Shown here piece by piece: positions 33,319 to 44,790 of a DNA stretch of 64,000 nt; within the stretch, counting starts at the first letter, position 1; each line of letters opens with the position of its first letter. Both the position numbers and the translations under genes were made by a program. Origin of the DNA: Aphrocallistes beatrix (taxonomy: Eukaryota; Porifera; Hexactinellida; Sceptrulophora; Aphrocallistidae); the NCBI GenBank assembly GCA_963281255.1, contig OY725498.1:558001-622000 (forward strand). Direction: 5' to 3'. A model generated the notes under the pieces. It made no database searches. It was not told the DNA's origin and saw only the letters and a program-made list of their open reading frames with translations.

Positions 33319-34806
33319 TTTGTAAATATTGACATAATCATTTTTATTTAAAGGCATATATTATTATTTGTATATGTGGAACATTTGATTCTAAATTTAG
33401 TAGCTCTTTCCAGTTTACCAATATTTGGTACTAAATTATCAGTAAGAATCGCAAGTCGCCTCTTTTCAACTTATTTATGTCTGCTCCAGGGATTTCAGAA
33501 CTGGCAAAAAAAGTTGTACGGATTTTTTTGCCAACATATTGTTGGAGTAGGGGGAAGAAATCATTGATAGTGTAGTGTAAGACTGAAATGAGTGTGCATC
33601 GAGCGATTTGTAGAATATTTGAGTAATTCAGAATCAGAATTTTCTTTATGTTAACCATGTCCAATTTCTCAAGGTGTTCGCGAAATTTACTTGCTTTTTT
33701 TGCCGCCATCCAGAATATTTACTTAGTACCTTATTTTTCCTCCAAAAAGATAAGAAAGTAGTAAGTAACAAGTAAATCCCTGGACTGCTCGTTCCTGGAA
33801 ATTATATTGTACCAAGTTGCACCAAAATTAGACCAAGCTTTAATTTTGAAAAATTTCATACCTTTTTATGGTGTTAAACGTCCCTTTTACCTTTCCTATC
33901 TGAAAATTTTCAATAATTGAATCTAATTTCAACCTCATATTATAGCATTGACAAAACAATTTGTTAAAACAAATAAAGAATTTTCCATAAAATACATTCG
34001 TTTAATTTAATTTAGAAAAATGTATTATATTTGATATATAAGTTGCATGCTAATTATAAATAAAAAATGATGCAAAAGCTACCAAACTATTTCCCAGAGG
34101 GCATGCCTAATTTTCGGGGCGGGACCGTCCCGGAAAATCTAGATACTTAATTTCCGGGACGGGACGGTATCCCGTCCCGGAAATTAGGCATCTTAACCTA
34201 TCCCATCCCGGAAATTAGGTACCTTTTCTGTCCCGTCCCGGAGATTAGGCATCTTGACTCGTCCCGTCCCGGAAATTAGGTACCTGATGGTTCCGTCCCG
34301 TCCAGGAAATTAGGCATGCCCTTTCCCAGAGCTGTTTTTTATTAGAAAGCCATACTTGATCTACTAGAATGTGAGTTGTTGGTATAATTCTGGCACCAGA
34401 TTCGCAATACTGTTAGAGATGATATAATCTCTATCATTTACAATTGAGAATAGATCATTATAATATGGTGAATGCAGCATAAGCAATTAGAGAATATATC
34501 ATCTGTATAGTAGAACTCAGTGCATAGAATTGTAGATTATATCATCTCTATGATATACAGACAACTTCTATGTGCTGAAGTTATAGATAATACATCATCT
34601 ACAATGTATCGAGCTAGCATTACTGCGTATAAATAGAAAGCTTATGTAGAGATGATAAAAAATATTGAATACGATTGCATTACTACAGCTAAAAGATAGT
34701 AGCAGAGATTGGTATGTGTCTAATATACTATATGTATACCTAAAGTCTATTATTTCATTATATTAATATACTTGTAGTTATTTATTGTAAATCCTATACA
34801 AGTATA
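33319..34806. other. Gene-free DNA with GC-rich boxes and AGATGATATA motifs
   Basis: No gene recognised. It contains the palindromic GC boxes at 34095-34325 and a cluster of GATGATATAATCTC-type motifs at about 34390-34680. Confidence 0.5.
34095..34325. repeat. Array of CGGGACGGGA palindromic boxes
   Basis: At least five boxes such as CTAATTTCCGGGACGGGACG and CCCGTCCCGGAAATTAGGCA lie here, in alternating then direct orientation. Same family as 18400-18505. Confidence 0.85.
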
Positions 34807-35252
34807 CAGTGGAACCTGTATATAACGGCCACCCAAGGGACTGGACAAAATTGGCCGTTATACACAGGTGACCGTTATATACAGATGATTGTCTTAATCC
34901 CCAAAAGGTATCAAGGTAGTGAAATGAATATCAAGTTTTTAGAAATCTATTACTTGAAGTAATATAATGAAACTTGTTTATCGTTAGTAACAGGTCCTGT
35001 CATAAACACATAAAAAAGTGGAAAAGGTGATGGTCGTTATAGACAGGTAGTGACCATTATAGACAGATGATGGCTGTTATACACAGTTTAAGGGTCAGTA
35101 AGGGACTGCAAATGGGTGGCCGCTAGCCGCGTTGAGCAGGTAACCGCTATACGCAGGATCAATATTATGAAATTTATGACGGGACTGTTCATTGGTGACC
35201 GCTATAAACAGGTGACAGTTATACAGAGTGGCCGTTATAACAGGTTCGGCTG
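34807..35252. mobile_element. pogo/Tigger-like MITE
   Basis: The ends CAGTGGAACCTGTATATAAC and (reverse complement of the right end) CAGCCGAACCTGTTATAACG are flanked by TA. It is a longer relative of 15434-15750 with extra internal GGCCGTTATA repeats. Confidence 0.75.
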
Positions 35253-36128
35253 TATTAAAATGCTGGGACTATTTTTAGTGCAGCTCCTAGCATAGGATAT
35301 GCCTAATGTCATGATCGGTGTCGAACGTCCGTCTGTCTGTTCGTCTGCTCGCACCTGAAAATTGCACCAAATTTGGGTCATATATTCCTTATATGGTGGA
35401 CATTTGAACCTGGGTCCAAATTATGGAATATTTTCACGCCTTTCTACAAAAGGTGTCAAAATGTATTAGCCCTCGGAATCCAGGGATTTTCCATTACAAT
35501 AATTTTGGTTTTATCGATTAATAGGGATTATACCTAACTCAATGAACATAAGTTCAAAGAATCAATCTCCAGCCTAATATAAATATTATTCATATTTTCA
35601 CATCTTACCTCAAAATGTGACATAGGTAGTGACCAATAAAGTTGTAGCGTTTTAATTTAACCGAAGAATTTGATATAATTGGTCAATATGGAGTAGACTT
35701 GACCAAATACACATAAATAAGTTATAACCACACTCTAAACTAGAAATTTAATTGGCAGAATCAAAAAAATGCTTTACAAAACATAACTCTGCTGACCAAT
35801 GAAATTACAGTGTTTTAATATTACAGTTGGCTTTGATTTGATTGACAATTTGGTATTGGCCTCCACTTATTACGCATAAACAAGTTAGAATAATATTCTA
35901 AATATTTTTCCAATTATATAGCAAAACTTGACAGACGTCATCTGTTGAATATTTTATAGAGGTAAAAATAGGTACGAGTTTTCATTAGTTGGTCGCCATA
36001 CTAAGTATCCACTTTACAATAATTCAAACTAAAAGAGATACCTGAAATTCATTATTTTTTATCATTTTTTTGCATTAACAATAACAAACTTAATTGATAT
36101 AAACATTAGGAAATATTAAGACAATAAT
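35253..36128. other. 5' flank of a type A gene
   Basis: AT-rich with no gene. The last 100 bp (TTATTTTTTATCATTTTTTT, then AATAACAAACTTAATT) resemble the sequence at 51200-51250, showing that the downstream tandem duplicate includes this flank. Confidence 0.5.
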
Positions 36129-37709
36129 ATGGCATTTTTCAGAAGACATAAAGCAGTAAAAGAGCGAAATTTCGATCGGACCTTCATCTTATTCGGAAAA
36201 GGCTGCACCGGTAAAAGCACTCTAGGAAACTTGCTTTTAGGAAAATATGAAATTTTCAAAGAACACAAGATGCCTGAAGCATACGGACTTACGACGAAAG
36301 TTCAGTCAGCTGATTGTACCATTGAAGCAGCTGAAGTGTACGACTTTAATGGCGAAACTGAAATGCTAAATATTCAAGCGCTTGATCAGCCCGGGTCAAA
36401 TGATCACGATTTCACTCAAGAACAATACGGCACTTTTCTGAAACAATGCATCGCAGAGACAAAAGCTGAAATGTCTGCGTCTTTTCTTATTCTTATCAAC
36501 CTAAACTCAAAAACTTTTACCTCAGAAGAGCTGTTAACGATTCTGAATTTAGCTGAAATTCTATCTGACAGTGCCTATAGTTTCTTCACAAATGCCATTG
36601 TAATGTTCACGCATGCAGACAAAGTTGTTCCTGATATGAATCAAGATAGACTTGAAGAGGAACTTCGAGCTAAATTAGAAACACAAGATTATGGAAACGT
36701 CCAAGATTTGATAGATTTGGTGAATAGAAGGTATATTTTCGTAAACGGAACAGATACAAGTCCAATTAACAGAACTAATATCTTGAAGACACTTTTTCAG
36801 CTAACTATACCTAATTTAAACGTATACATTCACGGAAATAACGCATTTAAAGGAGACGAATTGAAAGTCTTATTCGGAGAAAGCGAGGAAACTAAATGTT
36901 TTGGAAGGAAATTACTAAAGTATGATGTAGAGTATCATTTCAATCCCGACTTAAATCTTTTCAGGAAATTTGAAAAAAAGGATTTGGAAGAAAATATTAG
37001 CGATGCACTAAATAAACTAAGCGGAATCAGTAAAGGAATATCTGCCATGGTTCTATTGATAAGTCTTGAAGAAGTGTTCAATGAAGAAATCTACAATCTC
37101 ATCTTGAATCTTCCAAAAACCTACAATCTTGGAAAAGAGCAGAAAAAGGATTTTTGGGACTATGCTTGCATCGTGTTTAAACTGCCAGCTGATTCAGAAG
37201 AAGGTGTGAAGCGGAATATTGAGAAAAACAGCCTACTACGGAAGTTAAGTATAAAAATTAACTTTAAATATACTTGGGTAACGAATGGAACTTCTCCTGA
37301 TGAGTGTTCTGAAAGGATGACGAACTTGATTAGGAGAGTCAAGCAAGATACAGAAGGGAAATCCTACACTGATAGCGTCGTACTAGGAGAGATGAACCAG
37401 ACAATTAAGGGCGCTGCTAAACTAAAAAATGGTAAGAATAAGGAACAAATGGGTGCTGGACTAAAAAATTCAGAAGTACGTAAAGAAGTCCCGTTCTATC
37501 AGGGCGGGCCAAACGATAGAGTGCTAGTGAAAGCTAACAAGTTTTTCTGGGATAAAGAATCAATTTCGCCCCAAATCGGACATTACATCCTGAAGAATCT
37601 GAGTCCTGACCTTGCTGAAGAATTCCGGAAGAAATATCCCTATGAAGGAAAGAAAATTCCTACAGAGGAATACTCAGTATTTTGCCTCCAAGAATTGAAG
37701 AAAATGTGA
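36129..37709 (+). CDS. Type A GIMAP-like GTPase with tandem pseudo-GTPase domain
   Basis: Single exon, 526 aa. Motifs are G1 GKGCTGKS (23-30), G3 DQPG (86-89), G4 THAD (161-164) and RYIFVN. The second domain begins NVYIHGNNAFKGD, lacks a P-loop and keeps AMVLLISLEEVF, KDFWDYACIVFK and KYTWVT. The C-terminal motif is ISPQIGHYILKN. Its closest relative is the gene at 51624-53234, which shares the MAFF start and the QMGAGLKNSEVRKEV stretch, 15.5 kb downstream. It heads the larger A-B-A-D-D-A block. AATAAA-type signals lie about 150 bp past the stop. Confidence 0.9.
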   Translation: MAFFRRHKAVKERNFDRTFILFGKGCTGKSTLGNLLLGKYEIFKEHKMPEAYGLTTKVQSADCTIEAAEVYDFNGETEMLNIQALDQPGSNDHDFTQEQYGTFLKQCIAETKAEMSASFLILINLNSKTFTSEELLTILNLAEILSDSAYSFFTNAIVMFTHADKVVPDMNQDRLEEELRAKLETQDYGNVQDLIDLVNRRYIFVNGTDTSPINRTNILKTLFQLTIPNLNVYIHGNNAFKGDELKVLFGESEETKCFGRKLLKYDVEYHFNPDLNLFRKFEKKDLEENISDALNKLSGISKGISAMVLLISLEEVFNEEIYNLILNLPKTYNLGKEQKKDFWDYACIVFKLPADSEEGVKRNIEKNSLLRKLSIKINFKYTWVTNGTSPDECSERMTNLIRRVKQDTEGKSYTDSVVLGEMNQTIKGAAKLKNGKNKEQMGAGLKNSEVRKEVPFYQGGPNDRVLVKANKFFWDKESISPQIGHYILKNLSPDLAEEFRKKYPYEGKKIPTEEYSVFCLQELKKM

Positions 37710-38483
37710 GTATTTCATTAGTGTTAATTAAGCTTTAGAGCATCTAGACTTGTACAGGATTTACTGTAGACTAACTATCAGCAGGTTTTTGTGTTTAGAT
37801 ATAGAGAGGCTGAGATATTATCTAGTTGTACCTCTACTCTGTTTGATCTCCTACATTCATTAATAAAATAAAAAAGTTATCAATTTCGCTTCACTATTCT
37901 TGGAACAATTAGTATGCGTCGTACTAAATTCAATTTCGTGCACACAATAAAGCATATTTGCATGAAGGAGTATGCACCCATACAACATGACTTAGTAAGT
38001 TATCTGTGTTAAGTTTTGAGTTGATTATTATATTTTGTGCAAAATATCGCCTCTCTCTCATCAAATACAATTAATGGGGCTCTTTGATGATGTTTTTACA
38101 ATGAATAAGTATTATGATACATGTATCTTGACAGTAGCAGTACTGAATAAATAAAATATATTATTCTTTAAATCCAAATACGGCGTAGTTAGCCTATTAG
38201 TAATTTTTAAGTCCCAAGTGTAGACTTTGTACTAACTCTGCTCCATACGCGTACTAGCAAACTTTTATGAACAAAACTCGAAATGCTAATAAATATGCGA
38301 ATTTCATTGTTTATTTTTCTCTTAATTATTTCCATCATTAAAATGACTCACTTAAATCGATTTATTTATCAATGATCTCGAAAAATGTTTGAAATGATTT
38401 TGTATTTCACATCCCATATACTTTAATATTTATATTATAATCCAAGTATTCTGTTCAAAATTCTGCTAGCTACCAGTTTATTC
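37710..38483. other. Spacer of the third A-B pair
   Basis: 774 bp of AT-rich DNA with an ATTAATAAAATAAAA polyadenylation-like stretch near 37860. No gene. Confidence 0.6.
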
Positions 38484-41025
38484 ATGGCTACAAGCAATGG
38501 TTTTATAGAACAAAAACAAAAAATAATCGTACATGGCAACCAAAGCTTTGAATCCTCTCAACTTTTGGGAATATTACCAAATTATCAAAAGAGAGACACT
38601 TATGAAACAGAAAAATTTGAATTTCTTCCTTTCTCAGATTTAAACATAAACAGAAAATTTCCGCTCTTCAAGGTTAACACCAAAATGGGAACGTTGATCA
38701 TGCAATCCGATCAAGGTGTAGAGGTATCAGCTATCTTAGTACTCATCAGTCAAACAGAGATATTCAGTGACGGAATGCACACATTGATACTGAAATTACC
38801 TCAAGACAATTTTTATGGATTCGACAAAGCAAGCGAGAAAGAGTGGTGGTCACGTGTGATAGTAGTATTTTCATTTGAAAAATCTGAGAAGGAAAATAAT
38901 AATCAAGTGAAAAAGTCGATTGATGGGAACGGAGGAATCAAAGATATAATACAGAGAGCTGGAAAGAGATATTTCTGGGTTTCAAATCAAACTACTTCTG
39001 AAGAACTAATTGGACTGTTGATTAACAAGTTAACACATCTGGAAAGGAATTTGGTATTAGGAGAACCTCATTCGAAAGGGTAAGTCAATTAATAATTCTA
39101 AACCTAGAAACCTTTGTTTTTATTTAGGACATTTATAAGTGTTTTGTTATGTCTTGAAATTTTCAATTTCTAGTTATCGTCTTTCTTCGAAACATCAGGG
39201 GCTTGAAATATTAAAATTTTCCTAATTTCAAAGAATATTGACACGGTGTAGTATATTAAAATAGAAAGTTCAATAATCATTGACATTTCCTAGTTATGAT
39301 GATACGAGAGAATCCTTTCACAGAGCTCTGAAGAACTTACCTGCAACACCTCATGCAAAAAATCTTCATCAGAGATTCATCTTGATTGGAGAGAGAAAAA
39401 GTGGTAAAAGTACATTAGGAAACTTGCTATTAGGACCTCGTGATGCGCCACTGTTTGGAAAGGAGTGGTATTATAAACCAACTGGAAAGCCTAAAAAGTT
39501 TCAAATTGGAGATGCTAATTTAGATCCAAAATGGTTATGTGCGAGTAAGAGCAATAGTAATCAACCGTTTAACATAAATATGCAAATCGTGGACGAACCA
39601 GACAATCTAACGCCGAAACAATACGGTGAATTTCTAGGAAATTGCTTAAGCGAATTGAACAAAACTGTTTTCCTTATCTGCATTAACCTAAATTCCGGCT
39701 TACTCTCCAGTGAAGATTTTATGAAAATCATGGATATTTCTAAAAATTTTTCAATTTGTGGTTTCGATTTCTTCCCAAAAAGCATGATAATCTTCACACA
39801 TATGGACGAATTTGTTGAGGATAAAAAGGAAATCCCGAAAAAAATGGAGCAACTGCTATTTAATGCTACGAATATCCACAAGCTATTAGAGTTGGTTAAT
39901 TGGCGGTATATGTGGTTAAATGGAATGAACTTCAGTGATAAAAACAGAAACGATGTCATGCGTGAGCTCTTAAAGTTCTTCAAGCCTGTAACCTATAAAC
40001 AGGTTCACTCGAATGGTTCCCATTTAATTCATTCTTTTGAGGCAAATCCAAAGATGACACAAAAATATCAAATGAATGTGCCAGTAATGCCTGAAAGGTC
40101 CAGAGTAGATAGAAATATTTCAGCTGAGCAGAGTGATGTTAAACGAGAAGTGCGGAAACCGAGAAACTGTAAAGGAGAAACTAATAAAGATGAGATGATA
40201 GATCGTAAGGATGGAGAATCCCAGATAGAAGCAGGAAAAGAAGAATCCACAAAATTTCAAGATTTAAAAAAGTAAGTTCTTATCATTGTAATTAGATAAT
40301 AATAATTTTTTTACAATTCTTTAAATTCTTAGATAGTATTTTAGTAATAAAAAGCAGTCAAACATTATTGCATTATAAATATTTGAAACTATTACTTTTC
40401 ATCTATTAGTTACCGAGAGATTGCTAACATAATACACAAGTTAATAAATTGTGAGCAAGATGAAAACAAAGGACCCCATCATCTGTTCCGTTTAAACGAT
40501 ATAGAGCTTGAGATGGGAAAAGTACTTAAAGAAGTGGGCAAGATGGGTAACACCAAGGCGAGAGTAGTAATGATCAATATTGAAGAAATGCAGACTCAAG
40601 AGATCTATTCTAAATTATTAGATCTGTCAGAAAAAGATAAATTCGACATCTGCACTCTCATCGCTTTCAAGATACAGTGTAGCAAAGAAAAACCTTTCGA
40701 GGAACAAACCCCAGAAAGATTTGATATGTTGGTCAACGCTGCTCGTTCAAGATACATATTTCTAACCGAGTCAAACAGAACCATTGAGAAGCAAAAACTA
40801 CCACCAGATCAGCAGTTACAAGAATCCATCCATAATATTGCAAAAAGTAAAGAGAATGAAAATGGGGAACTAGAGTTGGATGGAAAAGACAAAAAAGAAA
40901 CTCCAGAATGCGACCAAAGTTTGGATTCAAAGGTATTTATTCCTCAAAATATACAAATATTCAGTTCTAATGAACCAAATAAATTGCTCTTCAGTTACTT
41001 TCTTTTGGATAAAATAACTGACTAA
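38484..41025 (+). CDS. Type B GIMAP-like protein, three exons
   Basis: Exons 38484-39079, 39294-40271 and 40410-41025 give 729 aa. All joins are phase 2 with GTAAGT donors and TAG acceptors (G-Y-D-D-T; K-N-Y-R-E). Exon 1 is the P-loop-less domain (HGNQSFESSQ, AILVLISQTEIFSDG, RYFWVSN). Exon 2 is the G domain: G1 GERKSGKS intact, G3 position DEPD without glycine, G4 THMD, then a long charged linker. Exon 3 is a half-AIG1 module (RVVMINIEEMQ, ICTLIAFK, RYIFLTE) and ends LLFSYFLLDKI, a short form of the type A C-terminal motif. It lies 774 bp after the A gene at 36129. The duplicate at 54068-55619 lacks exon 3. Confidence 0.88.
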
Positions 41026-41718
41026 GAAGAAATCACTAGAGACTTAGATCAACAGTAACAAACTAATTCTTGATAAGTGTTTCTTCTCCCCAGTATTGTG
41101 ATTGTTCATATAATTTTACTAGCTACAAACAAGTGTGTGAATACGATTATATTTCATGGTAAATAATCCAAAAAATTTTATTTTTCGGAATTTTCTGTTA
41201 AAATCTGACAATATATTGTTAAATAATCACGCGAGTATAGCAAACTTCGATAAATCAAGTATAATTATAAAACCTGAAAACTAAATAGAAATTACTTTTG
41301 GTATTACCATATGCTCATAGTGTTTTTAAAGTTTTAAACTTATAGATCATTAAGTTCTTTTTCTTTTTATCTTCAAAATATTTGTCAAATTATTTCTGAA
41401 GAAGTTGAGAGTTATAAATTGAAATATTATTTATCAAATTAGAATACAGAATATGGGATATTTCCATAAAATTTAGCGATAATATACGTAAACTGAAAAA
41501 GTGGATCCAAATAATTTATTATGGTCGTTACATCTCGACAATATCTGAGTTTATTATTTTGAAATGACAATTCACTAAATATTCACTTAAAAGCACGAAT
41601 TCTCACTTTGCCAATTGTTTTGGTTCAGTTTATTATGTAAGATTGCGAGTCCAAAAGCAATATAGGAATTCTAGCCTTCCTTACTTTTAATTCGATATTT
41701 TGAGTTTGTGTAGTAACA
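41026..41718. other. Gene-free spacer
   Basis: AT-rich, no gene. TTTGTGTAG lies 5 nt before the ATG at 41719. This spacer and the following gene have no counterpart in the second block. Confidence 0.55.
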
Positions 41719-43290
41719 ATGCGTAGACGTCAGGATAGAGCTAGCATGATCAAAACCAAAGATTGTGATCAAACCTTCATCCTATTCGGAAAGAGCAACA
41801 GCGGAAAGAGTGCCTTGGGGAACTTATTATTGGGACCTCATGCCACGACACATTTCAGCATCCATCCACGACCTGAACCATCAGGACACACTAAGAAGAT
41901 GCAGTCAGGAGAATCTGAGATAGATGCTAGGACAGTGTACGGAGAAGGCTACACAGGACATAACAGAGTGAAGATCCAAGTTATAGACCAACCTGGTTGT
42001 AATGATAACGATCACGCCATCTCCTCAAACCAATGCCTCGAAGAGTCCAAAACTGAAAAGAACATAACTTGCCTTATTGTTATCGACCTCTCCGCTAAGT
42101 TCTTCTCAGAAGAAGAGTTCTCAACCATCATGAAATTTGCGGAAACTCTCTCTAAAAGTCAATACTGCGTCTTCCCAAATGCGATTATAGTGTTTACTCA
42201 TGCCGACATGCTCGATAGGCATTTGGATACAGAAAATCTAGAGGAAATACTTCATCAGAAATTAGAACTAGAAGACTACGGTTACATCCGTGAGCTGCTC
42301 GATCTAGTGAAAGACAAGTATGTTTTCGTAAATGCATTGAACTATGGAGAAGTGAACAGGAATAGCATCTTAAAGAAGCTCTTCAAGCAAACGAGGCCTA
42401 ACCTTAACGTATACATCAACGGGAATTACTATTTCCAAGGAAGCGAGTTGAAGATGTTATTAGAAGAAAATACTGATGTTGATACCGTTGAAGAAAATAT
42501 GCCCATGCATGACGTAGAATACCATTTTAGTCCAGATCTAAAGCGGATGGATAGATATGATATAAATAGCATGAAGAAGGAAATCGTTGATGTACTCGGC
42601 AAACTCAGCGGCATCAGTAACGGCATTTCAGCAATTCCAATACTCATCAATCTGGAAGAAAATTTCGATGAAGAAATCTACAATCACATCATCAATCTCC
42701 CAAACACCTACAACCTTGGAGATAAGTCGAAGCATAATTTCTGGGAATACGCGTGCATTGTGTTTAAGGCTAGAATGGACAGTAAGGACTTCGTGAGAAG
42801 ACAGATCGAGGCTAATCCCAAACTGAAGAGTCTAGACAGAATGGTACAGTCAAGATACTGCTGGATCACCAACAGGAGTATTCCAGAGGAATGCTATGAG
42901 AGGTTAGGGAACTTGGTCAAGGAGGTTACCTCGTGCAATAAACTGAAGACATACACGGATAGCACTATAGTCACAGAGATGAGCAGTAAAATACAGAAAA
43001 GCTTTATTATGAAATACTCATATGACAGAAATACATCTCCAGAAGTCGAAAGGGGATGGTTACTACCTGAAGAGGATGTGTTGTGCCAACCGCTTTCACC
43101 TCGAAATGCTCTACTCTCCATCAATCACAGATTCTGGGTGACGGAGCATACAGGTATATCTACACTAATCGGGTATTTTATTTGGAAAAACATAAACACT
43201 GACATCGCTAATACATTTAAGAAGCGTTTCCCTGGTGCAGAGATTCCCACTGATGATTTTATTGATTTCTGCCTTGAATTTAAGTGGTGA
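41719..43290 (+). CDS. Type A GIMAP-like GTPase, variant lacking in the second block
   Basis: Single exon, 523 aa. Motifs are G1 GKSNSGKS (24-31), G3 DQPG (90-93), G4 THAD (160-163) and KYVFVN. The second domain begins NVYINGNYYFQGS and lacks a P-loop. Near the C-terminus, ISTLIGYFIWKN matches the 46766/59222 genes, as do GHTKKMQSGESEIDART and GHNRVKIQVIDQPGC. It thus belongs to the A3 subgroup but has a basic MRRRQDR start instead of the MGNDxST start. The first block has both; the second block retains only the MGN form. Confidence 0.9.
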   Translation: MRRRQDRASMIKTKDCDQTFILFGKSNSGKSALGNLLLGPHATTHFSIHPRPEPSGHTKKMQSGESEIDARTVYGEGYTGHNRVKIQVIDQPGCNDNDHAISSNQCLEESKTEKNITCLIVIDLSAKFFSEEEFSTIMKFAETLSKSQYCVFPNAIIVFTHADMLDRHLDTENLEEILHQKLELEDYGYIRELLDLVKDKYVFVNALNYGEVNRNSILKKLFKQTRPNLNVYINGNYYFQGSELKMLLEENTDVDTVEENMPMHDVEYHFSPDLKRMDRYDINSMKKEIVDVLGKLSGISNGISAIPILINLEENFDEEIYNHIINLPNTYNLGDKSKHNFWEYACIVFKARMDSKDFVRRQIEANPKLKSLDRMVQSRYCWITNRSIPEECYERLGNLVKEVTSCNKLKTYTDSTIVTEMSSKIQKSFIMKYSYDRNTSPEVERGWLLPEEDVLCQPLSPRNALLSINHRFWVTEHTGISTLIGYFIWKNINTDIANTFKKRFPGAEIPTDDFIDFCLEFKW

Positions 43291-43983
43291 ATTCCTATAC
43301 TTTAGACTCTACCTCTATTCTTATGTTATTCTTGTGTTTTTCTTAGTGGTTTAATTGCTTTGAATAGTGATATAGATAACTCTACTCTCAGTACATATAT
43401 TTATTTATGATTGAGTTGGTTTAGTGATTTAGTTTATTAGTTATAGTTCAGTAGTCACCATACCGTATTACTAAAACATTCCTCAAAAACAATTAGATAA
43501 TGTGATGATACTTGATTCTAAAATATTTTTACATCAAAAATGTGATTTTTCCATAAATATATGTTATATCAAAATTCTAAAATTATATGAAGAAATACAA
43601 GTAGTATAGAGTGCATATTACAATTTTAATCCAAAATTACTAATTGTAGAATATGATAGACAAAATCTAATATACTACAAATATATGGTACCTTGATAAC
43701 ACACCAACAACTGTATTGAAATATGTTCCTCTAATGATGATATTCTCAAGATTTTAGTTCTCAAAAAGTCTAGAATGTTGAAATATCAGGAATGTCTTAG
43801 CATATCAATTGGCATTTATTTTATCCACATTCTGTCCTGCTAGAATGTTAGTTCCTAAGTTAGTTACTTGCCATGTATTCTCTAAAACAGCGTCATTCTA
43901 ACTAATCCAATAAATACATTTCTCAAGTTTTAACATCTGTTTGTATTTACACTCTGATTGATATTAGAAATATTAGCACCAGC
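43291..43983. other. Gene-free spacer
   Basis: AT-rich, no gene. From about 43720 it aligns with the flank upstream of 56529 (CTAATGxxxATATTxTCAAG, then ATTTTAGTTCTCA), so it is part of the duplicated block. Confidence 0.6.
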
Positions 43984-44790
43984 ATGGCAGTAAGGGTCAT
44001 AACTCATGGAAACAACGGATTTCGATCTTCTCAACTTTTGAATAAAATACCAGCTTCTCAAGGAAATGAAGTCTATACAACAGATGAATTCGTGTTTTTG
44101 CCGTTTTCAGACTTAGATCTAAACCGAAGATTCCCACTCTTCCATCCAAATCCTGAGATGGAAGTATTAGTCAACCAATCAGAGGAAGATGTAGAAGTTT
44201 CAGCCATTTTGGTTCTAATCAGTCTCACAGAGGTATTTAGTGAAGGGATGCACAGTTTGATTATAAAAATACCTCACAACCAATTCTATGGATTCAATGA
44301 GACAAATGTAAAACAATGGTGGAAACGTGTAATAGTAGTGTTCTCCTTTGGACAGTATGGAGGAGACGATAAAAGAGTTAGGGAGATGATTGCAAAAAAC
44401 CGAGGTATAAAAGAAATAGTTGAAAAAGCTGGTAATAGGCATATCCATGTGTCAGATAATACAACTCCAGGAGAGTTTGCCCATAGGTTGAGAGGAATTT
44501 TAACTGCAAGTAAAATGAAGAAATTGAATATTTTCAAGGATCGAGCAAATCATGAAGAAACACAAGTGCTATTAGAGCAACAGTCTAGTCAGAAGCCGCG
44601 GCTAACACCAAGATGTCAGAAGACAGAGATATTTCTAGTCGCCGCTATGATACTAATGGTCATACTATTCTTATTAGTCACAACAGCATTTCTCGCGGTG
44701 ATTATCTGCACGACTACAAAGCCCAGCAATGACAGCTCATTTTGCTACGCGCTAAAGATTCTGAAACCAGCAGCTTCTTCTTCAAACTGA
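43984..44790 (+). CDS. Type D tail-anchored pseudo-GTPase (D1)
   Basis: Single exon, 268 aa. One P-loop-less AIG1-like domain (THGNNGFRSSQLLNKI, AILVLISLTEVFSEG, WWKRVIVVFSFG, RHIHVSD), then a short linker and a membrane segment at about residues 215-242 (FLVAAMILMVILFLLVTTAF). About 26 residues follow it, with a Cys. The copy at 56529-57287 is about 85% alike by eye and shares the start MAVRxITHGNNG, which fixes the ATG here. ATTAG lies 7 nt before the start. As a membrane pseudo-GTPase it may recruit G-domain partners such as the adjacent A proteins; this is inferred. Confidence 0.88.
   Translation: MAVRVITHGNNGFRSSQLLNKIPASQGNEVYTTDEFVFLPFSDLDLNRRFPLFHPNPEMEVLVNQSEEDVEVSAILVLISLTEVFSEGMHSLIIKIPHNQFYGFNETNVKQWWKRVIVVFSFGQYGGDDKRVREMIAKNRGIKEIVEKAGNRHIHVSDNTTPGEFAHRLRGILTASKMKKLNIFKDRANHEETQVLLEQQSSQKPRLTPRCQKTEIFLVAAMILMVILFLLVTTAFLAVIICTTTKPSNDSSFCYALKILKPAASSSN

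Noticed and set aside
34095-34325. GC boxes as a CRISPR array
   Set aside because: Units alternate in orientation, with irregular and non-unique spacing.
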